This document shows, piece after piece, positions 24,399 to 29,894 of a stretch of 29,894 nt of DNA (its first letter is position 1; every line of letters begins with the position of its first letter). The stretch spans positions 1 to 29,894 of the forward strand of contig JAPYWL010000011.1 in assembly GCA_028276365.1 (NCBI GenBank), read 5' to 3'. The notes beneath the pieces are model-generated. The model saw nothing but the letters and a program-made list of their open reading frames with translations, searched no databases and had not been told where the DNA came from. This stretch comes from Deltaproteobacteria bacterium. Its GTDB lineage: Bacteria > DRYD01. A program made the translations under genes and the position numbers.

Positions 24399-25013
24399 TT
24401 AATCTTCTAAAGAATTTAATTTAATAATATACTCTTTTTTATATGTTAAATCTTTAAAGTAGAGATTGTTATATTTTAAAATTAATTTAATATTTTTTAC
24501 TAATAGATTTTTAGGAAGTTTTACTGAAAGAGAATTAGAAGAAGTAAAATAAATAAAAAGATTTTTATTATCATCTGTTTTAGCTTCTACCTGTACAAAT
24601 TCACTTAAATTATAATAAAATAATATATAAAAAATATTATAATCTTTAAACTCAAACAATTTAGTTCTAAATATTTCAGGAAATTGATAAACATAATCCT
24701 TAAAAGGCTTAAGGTTAACTTCATAAACAATATTATCTACTATTTTAAAATAATAATAACTGTTATTATTTACATTCTCAATTAAGTTTTGATATAGTTC
24801 ATTTGTTATATAAAATCTTTCATTTGTTGATAAGAATATAAAAGGTTTTGATACTATAGTAGGTTTAGAAATATACCTTATAATACCTTCCCTAAATTTA
24901 ATATCATCAGATTTTACTACATCTAAAAACAAATATAAAAACAAAAATAAATTAAATAAAATAAATAAAATTTTTATATTATTATTCCTGATTTGTCTTA
25001 TATACCTGCTCAT
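24399..25013 (-). CDS. Single-span membrane-anchored protein of unknown function
   Basis: I do not recognise this 204-residue protein. A hydrophobic segment at about residues 14-32 (after a basic RQIRNNNIK) is an N-terminal signal anchor; the rest is probably outside the cytoplasmic membrane and beta-rich, with many Tyr and Phe. It has no cysteines. Its start overlaps the 3' end of the upstream unknown gene by 32 bases and has no Shine-Dalgarno, which suggests translational coupling or a later start that I cannot identify. It lies 25 bases upstream of the bcp start. Confidence 0.55.
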   Translation of the reverse strand: MSRYIRQIRNNNIKILFILFNLFLFLYLFLDVVKSDDIKFREGIIRYISKPTIVSKPFIFLSTNERFYITNELYQNLIENVNNNSYYYFKIVDNIVYEVNLKPFKDYVYQFPEIFRTKLFEFKDYNIFYILFYYNLSEFVQVEAKTDDNKNLFIYFTSSNSLSVKLPKNLLVKNIKLILKYNNLYFKDLTYKKEYIIKLNSLED

Positions 25014-25455
25014 TTATATTCAGTAACTCATTAAAATTTAATAATAATATACTTATCCCTGAAATAATTAAATCTAATTCATTAATAACTTCCACTAATT
25101 TTTGTTTTTGGATTTTTAATAAGCTATGTTTATAATTGTATCCGACTTTTGAATAGCTTAAATTTAATATTTCATAAATGTTATTAATTATTGTTAATAT
25201 ATTGTTAATTATAGTATAAAACAGATTAATGTTTTCAAAATAAAGCTCATCTATGTTATTTTTATACACAAAAATACCTTTATAATAAAGATTTAAATAA
25301 TTTACAATAGGATTTAGAAGTTCATTATAATCTGATATTAATTTTTCAATATTAAAATTTATTTGGTTTATATTTGATATTTCTATGTTATCTAAATGAA
25401 CAAGATCATATAAACTATTTTTAAGATTTTCCATAGAATTTATAAATTGCTCCAT
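24982..25455 (-). CDS. Helical protein of unknown function
   Basis: Not recognised. The 157-residue protein is predicted helical throughout by composition (Leu, Ile, Asn) with heptad-like spacing; its middle (FYTIINNILTIINNIYEIL, about residues 79-97) is amphipathic rather than a membrane span. It is preceded by ACATGG without a clear ribosome site and lies 27 bases after eno. It probably works with, or is at least co-expressed with, the overlapping membrane-anchored protein. Confidence 0.5.
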   Translation of the reverse strand: MEQFINSMENLKNSLYDLVHLDNIEISNINQINFNIEKLISDYNELLNPIVNYLNLYYKGIFVYKNNIDELYFENINLFYTIINNILTIINNIYEILNLSYSKVGYNYKHSLLKIQKQKLVEVINELDLIISGISILLLNFNELLNINEQVYKTNQE

Positions 25456-25482
25456 GTTAAATTAAGTTTTATTTTAATTGTT

Positions 25483-26778
25483 TTAACTAGTTACCAAATA
25501 ATTTGATTTATAAAGTGTAGCATAATAATTTAAATTATAAAAATTATAGATTCTAAGGAGTTCATTGTATTTAGAATTTCTTTCACTTCTTGCTGGTGCT
25601 CCCGTTTTTATAAAATACGAATTATTTGTTGCTAAATGAGATATTGTATTATCTTCAGTTTCTCCTGATCTATGTGATATTATAGTTTTATATCCATTTT
25701 TATTTGCCAAAGAAATAGCTTTTATAGTTTCACTTAAAGTACCTATTTGATTCAATTTAATTAAAACAGCATTAGCTACATTATTATTTATCCCTTTTTC
25801 TATCCTCTCTATATTGGTTACAAAAATATCATCCCCTACTATTAGTATTTTATTTTTATACTTATTAGTAAATTCTTTCCACGCTTCCCAATCATTTTCA
25901 TCAAAAGGATCCTCTATTGAAAATATCGGATAACTTGAAATTAATTTTTCATAAACATTAATTAATTCTTTATGATTTATAGGGTTTTTTAAATAGATGT
26001 ATTTATTATCTTTAAAAAATGAACTTGCTGCTACATCTATAGAAATATAAAAATCTTTACCAACTTTATAACCACTTTTTTCTATAGCAGCTATTATAAA
26101 TTCACAAGCTTTAAACGGAGAATCTATTCTAGGAGCAAACCCACCTTCATCTCCTACACTAACACTTAAATTATTTTCCTTTAATATTTTTTTTAAACTA
26201 TTATATACTTCACTACTTGCTTTTATAGCATTAGAAAAATCCTCAAATCCTAATGGAACTATCATAAACTCTTGAAAATCTAAATCATTATCTGCATGAA
26301 CCCCACCATTTATTATATTCATCATAGGAATAGGTAAGTAATATTCATAACTCTTAGTCCAAAAAGATAAGTATTTAAAAAATGGCATATCATAAGATTT
26401 AGCAACAGCTTTTGCTATAGCTACCGATACCCCTAAAATAGCGTTTGCTCCCAAATTTGATTTATTCTTAGTACCATCTAATTCTATTAACTTCCTATCT
26501 ACTTCAAATATATCATCTACATGAGTATTATAAAGATGATCCAAAATATAGGAAACATTTTTAATAGCTTTATTAACCCCTTTACCATGAAAATCTTTTT
26601 CGTTATCTCTAAGCTCTAAAGCTTCAAATTCACCTGTAGATGCTCCTGATGGTACTATAAAACTATCTACAAATATATCCCCTTTCCTTTGAACATATGC
26701 AAAAACTTCTACAGTAGGATTTGATCTACTATCTAATACCCATATAGCTTTTAAATCCTTTAAGATTGGCCTAAACAT
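25483..26778 (-). CDS. eno: Enolase
   Basis: Enolase converts 2-phosphoglycerate to phosphoenolpyruvate in glycolysis. Catalytic and metal residues are in place: the loop SGASTGE (44-50), Glu170 (FQEFMIVP), Glu211 (GDEGGFAP), Asp248 (ISIDVAAS), Glu289 (IEDPFDE), Asp316 (VGDDIFVT), Lys341 (IKLNQIGT), SHRSGETED (368-376) and Lys391 (IKTGAPARSER). The Gly of DSRGNPTVEV is Ser here (Ser19). I start at ATG 26778 (431 residues, normal length) because the in-frame GTG three codons upstream falls within the ribosome site AGAGGTGAGG. No other glycolytic genes flank it. Confidence 0.97.
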   Translation of the reverse strand: MFRPILKDLKAIWVLDSRSNPTVEVFAYVQRKGDIFVDSFIVPSGASTGEFEALELRDNEKDFHGKGVNKAIKNVSYILDHLYNTHVDDIFEVDRKLIELDGTKNKSNLGANAILGVSVAIAKAVAKSYDMPFFKYLSFWTKSYEYYLPIPMMNIINGGVHADNDLDFQEFMIVPLGFEDFSNAIKASSEVYNSLKKILKENNLSVSVGDEGGFAPRIDSPFKACEFIIAAIEKSGYKVGKDFYISIDVAASSFFKDNKYIYLKNPINHKELINVYEKLISSYPIFSIEDPFDENDWEAWKEFTNKYKNKILIVGDDIFVTNIERIEKGINNNVANAVLIKLNQIGTLSETIKAISLANKNGYKTIISHRSGETEDNTISHLATNNSYFIKTGAPARSERNSKYNELLRIYNFYNLNYYATLYKSNYLVTS

Positions 26779-26801
26779 TAACCTCACCTCTTTTTATTTA
26801 T

Positions 26802-26819
26802 TATAATTATATAATTATA
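26802..26819. promoter_or_regulatory. 18-base perfect palindrome upstream of eno
   Basis: TATAATTATATAATTATA is a perfect palindrome in the short gap between the sigma-factor stop and the eno ribosome site. It includes TATAAT on both strands, so it may be a -10 element or an operator. Pure A/T palindromes are common in such DNA, so weight is low. Confidence 0.25.
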
Positions 26820-26825
26820 TTATAT

Positions 26826-27980
26826 TTAACTATACAATTCAATAATATCTTTAGGTATGTATTTTTTCAATTTAATTAAAGCTTTATTTAGAATTTGTCT
26901 AATTCTTTCTTTTGATAATCTTTTACCATAAACAGTAAAATATAAATCAGTTAATTCATTTAGATTAAGTGGTCTTTTATCAAGAATACCAAATGATGAA
27001 ACAACTAATAGTTTTTCTTCATTATCCAAATAAGTATTAATGTACTCTAAGATTTTAGATTTTAGATATGATTTATTAAATAAATTCTCTGGAGATTCTT
27101 CTATTTTATTTTCAATATAATCTTCAAATGTTCTATTACCTTCATCATATTTAAAATCCTGTAAAGATATTTCTATTTTATAATTACTTAATTTTAATAT
27201 CTTAGAATATTTATTAACTAATTCTTTTATTTTTAATTTATATCTTTTTTTAAAAATTTGGTCATTAGGAGTAATATTTTCCTCTTGTAGTAATTCCTTA
27301 GTAATAGTATCTTTAAATAAGTATTCTATTACTTCTTCTAATGATACTTTTCTATTATATTTATTTTCTAAAAACATTTTAGTCTTTATTATTTTTTGAT
27401 ATTCTGTATATATAGACAATGGAACTTTTAAAAGATTATCTTGATTATAATTGGTTTTAAATAGGGAATGATAAATCCAGTAAGTAGCATATGTAGAGAA
27501 TCTAACATTATAATTGAGATCAAATCTTTCTATTGCTTCTAATGCCGCTGCTATACCCTCAGAAATATATTCTGAATATTCTAAATTCTTACCTATTAAA
27601 CTTTTATATATCTTTATTATAAAAGGAAAAATAATAGAGATTAGTAAAATTTTAGCTTGATAATTTCCTTCTTTTGCATCTTTTATTATTTCCCTTTCTA
27701 AATCCAATGGTATATTTTTAAACCTTTGATAATTATCTATTAACCAATTATAATTATTAAAAGATCCTAGCTTGAGTTTTTTGTATATCTCCTCTTTATT
27801 TGTTGTTATATTAGAAAAAGTAGAATCTTCTTTAAAAATATCTTCTTCAGTTATATTCTTTAATAAATTTACTAATGGATCTTTTTTTGATTTTTTCAAA
27901 AACTCAGAATTATTTAAAGTCTTTTTACTTTTATTAATATTAATTTTATCATTTTGATCACTCTTTTTAGGCATCTTCAT
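26826..27980 (-). CDS. Divergent sigma-70 family RNA polymerase sigma factor
   Basis: The 384-residue protein has sigma-70 regions in order. Region 2 covers about 82-175, with EYSEYISEGIAAALEAIERF (134-153) and RFSTYATYWIYHSLF (160-174). Region 3 covers about 185-225. Region 4 covers about 310-376, with VVSSFGILDKRPLNLNEL and KRLSKERIRQILNKALIKLK. There is no region 1.1; the first 45 residues are polar and Lys-rich. Differences from housekeeping sigma are marked: WWIRQAI of region 2.4 is YWIYHSL, and the NLRLV core-binding block reads IIFPF. It could be an alternative sigma or the lineage's own principal one. It sits between hisS and eno. The ATG has a weak ribosome site. Confidence 0.85.
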   Translation of the reverse strand: MKMPKKSDQNDKININKSKKTLNNSEFLKKSKKDPLVNLLKNITEEDIFKEDSTFSNITTNKEEIYKKLKLGSFNNYNWLIDNYQRFKNIPLDLEREIIKDAKEGNYQAKILLISIIFPFIIKIYKSLIGKNLEYSEYISEGIAAALEAIERFDLNYNVRFSTYATYWIYHSLFKTNYNQDNLLKVPLSIYTEYQKIIKTKMFLENKYNRKVSLEEVIEYLFKDTITKELLQEENITPNDQIFKKRYKLKIKELVNKYSKILKLSNYKIEISLQDFKYDEGNRTFEDYIENKIEESPENLFNKSYLKSKILEYINTYLDNEEKLLVVSSFGILDKRPLNLNELTDLYFTVYGKRLSKERIRQILNKALIKLKKYIPKDIIELYS

Positions 27981-28013
27981 ATTTATATTTATATCTTTTA
28001 AATAAAAAACCTT

Positions 28014-29336
28014 TTATCTATTTAATTTATCTAAGAAATCATTAATATTTTTTACTAATAAATTTATTTCATTTAAAGAGAATTCTTTTTGCTTACCTGT
28101 TTTTAGATTTTTAATTTGGAATATATTTTTTTCTATTTCTTGCTCCCCTATAAATATAATATAATCTAAATCCATATTATTAGCTAATTTCAAAGCAGAT
28201 TTTAAGCTATTATCTATACTAAAATAAAATGAATAATTATCTTTTAATAAATTTGCATTAGTATTTATATTTTCAATTGTGCTTAATAAATACTTAAAAA
28301 TACCTAATCCCTTTTGCTCAGATATTAAACTAAATAAAATTTTTATCATATTAAATGATTTTTGGGGATTATAATTATTGATAATAAGAGTTAATCTTTC
28401 TAAACCACCTGCAAATCCACAACCCGCTATATTATAATTATTATCAATAAAATTAGCTAAGTAATCGTATCTTCCACCTCCTGCTAAATCTATTGTATTA
28501 TTATCTAATATCGTTTTTACCTCAAAAACTGTCCTATTATAATAATCTAAACCTCTTACTAAGTAATTATCTATTACAAAATTTATATTGTTCATTTTTA
28601 ATAAATTTAATAAATTTTCAAAATGATTTTTACATTCTAAACATAAATAATCAACTGATTTTGGAGCATTCAATGAAATATTCCTACAAACCATATTCTT
28701 ACAATCTAAAATCCTTAATACATTTGAATTTAATCTTTTTTGACAATCCTGACATAGATCTTTTTCATAATTAACAAAATATTCATATAATTTTTGTTTG
28801 TAATTTGGTCTACAATTATTACAACCTATTGAATTAATGTGTATTTTAAATTCTATATTTTTTATATTAAAATTATTAAAAATATACCTATATAAATTTT
28901 GAGTTAAAAATATTATTTCAAAATCAGCCAAAAATGAAGGATTACCTAAGTATTCTATTCCAAATTGCGTAGCCTGCCTAAATCTACCTAATTGTGGCCT
29001 TTCGTATCTAAATATAGGTCCAATGTAATAAAACTTTAAATGATTATTATTATATAATCTATTTTGAATAACAGCTCTAACAACTGAAGCAGTTAGTTCT
29101 GGCCTTAAAACCAAGTCCCTCCCTTTTTTATCTTTAAACTCATACATTTCTTTTAATACAATATCACTTGTATCTCCTACACTTCTCTTAAAAAGCTCTG
29201 ATTTCTCAAATATTGGAGTCTCTATTAATTTATATCCAAAAATTTTTAAATATTCCGAAATTAGTTTTATTATTTTTTCTCTTAATATGCTCTCAGGTGG
29301 GATAAAATCATTAGTACCTCTTGGTCTTTCTATCAT
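28014..29336 (-). CDS. hisS: Histidyl-tRNA synthetase
   Basis: HisS, a class II aminoacyl-tRNA synthetase, charges tRNA-His. Visible are the start RPRGTNDF, motif 1-type helix and strand, motif 2 FRYERPQLGRFRQ, the histidine signatures LVRGLDYYNRTVFE and AGGGRYD, and motif 3 GGLERL. A central block of Cys pairs (CNNC, CQDC, CxxC-like LCLEC) suggests a zinc-binding insertion. I start at ATG 29336 (440 residues) since AAAGGAG lies 5 bases before it; an in-frame TTG 18 bases upstream contains that site. Its ribosome site lies within the end of miaB, so the two are coupled. Confidence 0.96.
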   Translation of the reverse strand: MIERPRGTNDFIPPESILREKIIKLISEYLKIFGYKLIETPIFEKSELFKRSVGDTSDIVLKEMYEFKDKKGRDLVLRPELTASVVRAVIQNRLYNNNHLKFYYIGPIFRYERPQLGRFRQATQFGIEYLGNPSFLADFEIIFLTQNLYRYIFNNFNIKNIEFKIHINSIGCNNCRPNYKQKLYEYFVNYEKDLCQDCQKRLNSNVLRILDCKNMVCRNISLNAPKSVDYLCLECKNHFENLLNLLKMNNINFVIDNYLVRGLDYYNRTVFEVKTILDNNTIDLAGGGRYDYLANFIDNNYNIAGCGFAGGLERLTLIINNYNPQKSFNMIKILFSLISEQKGLGIFKYLLSTIENINTNANLLKDNYSFYFSIDNSLKSALKLANNMDLDYIIFIGEQEIEKNIFQIKNLKTGKQKEFSLNEINLLVKNINDFLDKLNR

Positions 29337-29346
29337 CTTTACTCCT

Positions 29347-29894
29347 TTAATCAAAATTTAATAAAGTTCCTTCTAACCCCCATAAGTAACTCTTTGTTAC
29401 TCTTACTTTAACAAACTTACCTACTAAATCTTTTTCAATTTTATCAAATACTACTATTTTATTGGTTTCTGTTCTACCTTCGAGTTTATTAGGATTCTTT
29501 TCACTTTCTCCTTCTACCAAAATTTCTAATTCTTTTCCTACATATTCTCTATTCTTTTCAATAGTTATTTCATTTTGAACAGATATTAATTCATATAATC
29601 TTTTTAATCTTTCTTTTAGAGGTAATTGTGGATAAGTAGCAGCTTTGGTTCCTTCCCTTTCACTATAAGCAAACATAAAAGCTTGATCAAATCTTACTTG
29701 TTTTACTATACTTAAAGTATCTTGAAATTGTTCATCAGTTTCATAAGGAAAACCTACTATAATATCGGTAGATAGCGCAATATTTGGACATAACTCCCTA
29801 AATTTATAAACTACTTCCAAAAATTTTTCTACAGTATATCTTCTTGCCATTCTTCTTAATATTTCATTGTTTCCACTTTGTAAAGGCAGATGCA
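29347..29894 (-). CDS. miaB: tRNA-2-methylthio-N6-dimethylallyladenosine synthase, C-terminal part (cut by window edge)
   Basis: MiaB adds the methylthio group to i6A37 of tRNA with a radical-SAM mechanism. The frame enters at the window edge with HLPLQSGNNEILRRMARR (canonical HLPLQSGSxxxLxxMxR), continues with STDIIVGFPYETDEQF and MFAYSEREGTKAA, and ends with a TRAM domain (EILVEGESEK, LEGRTETNK, FVKVRVTKSYLWGLEGTLL). These favour MiaB over the related RimO and MtaB. The radical-SAM cysteines lie outside the window. The start is beyond position 29894. Confidence 0.93.
   Translation of the reverse strand, partial: HLPLQSGNNEILRRMARRYTVEKFLEVVYKFRELCPNIALSTDIIVGFPYETDEQFQDTLSIVKQVRFDQAFMFAYSEREGTKAATYPQLPLKERLKRLYELISVQNEITIEKNREYVGKELEILVEGESEKNPNKLEGRTETNKIVVFDKIEKDLVGKFVKVRVTKSYLWGLEGTLLNFD

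Noticed and set aside
28493-28774. Rightward frame inside hisS
   Set aside because: Antisense to conserved histidyl-tRNA synthetase sequence and without a ribosome site.

Overview
The window comes from a bacterium with very A+T-rich DNA: most codons end in A or T and many proteins are rich in Asn, Lys and Ile. It carries genes for a flagellum (hook/basal-body protein, hook-length control protein, FliH), for a type IV pilus or type II secretion-like machine (PilC/GspF protein, prepilin), a lysine-fermentation enzyme (kdd), a Mn-type superoxide dismutase and ordinary housekeeping genes. This fits a motile, probably fermentative, low-G+C lineage of clostridial or deep-branching type. I cannot place it more closely from the sequence. 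I saw no tRNA, rRNA, CRISPR array or intact insertion sequence.

Layout. Positions 1-9899 are transcribed leftward. They hold the start of a fabG-like gene, a broken opine-dehydrogenase-like gene, then a flagellar operon (two lytic transglycosylases, fliK, a hendecad-repeat coiled-coil protein, an flgF/flgG-family gene) that ends at a clear terminator near 870-906. Next come ribF, a HIT-family gene, rsmI, an acidic unknown protein, sodA and an M42 aminopeptidase. Positions 10122-19547 are transcribed rightward: a 615-residue unknown protein, then a polyamine-centred run (speD, an ACL5-like aminopropyltransferase, rpmE, a membrane protein, kdd, a small helical protein, a MESH1-like HD hydrolase, an Asn-rich protein, an agmatinase-like ureohydrolase, comF). 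Positions 19608-29894 are leftward again: pilC-like, rplL, rplJ, a 393-base gap, fliH, a prepilin, a peroxiredoxin, two unknown overlapping genes, eno, a divergent sigma-70 family factor, hisS and the 3' part of miaB.

How the genes work together. SpeD supplies decarboxylated S-adenosylmethionine, the neighbouring aminopropyltransferase uses it, and the ureohydrolase farther down could supply putrescine from agmatine. The transferase has features of the thermospermine-synthase (ACL5) clade rather than of classical spermidine synthase. The flagellar operon pairs hook assembly with two wall-cutting enzymes that lack signal peptides.

The points most worth a second look are the polyamine cluster; the 393-base gap upstream of rplJ, with a less A+T-rich patch and a strong terminator hairpin; orphan Shine-Dalgarno sites with no start codon, one inside an inverted repeat; the 615-residue orphan protein; the divergent sigma factor; and the 33-base tandem repeats encoding a hendecad coiled coil. 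Functional calls rest on recognised motifs read by eye; no database search was run.
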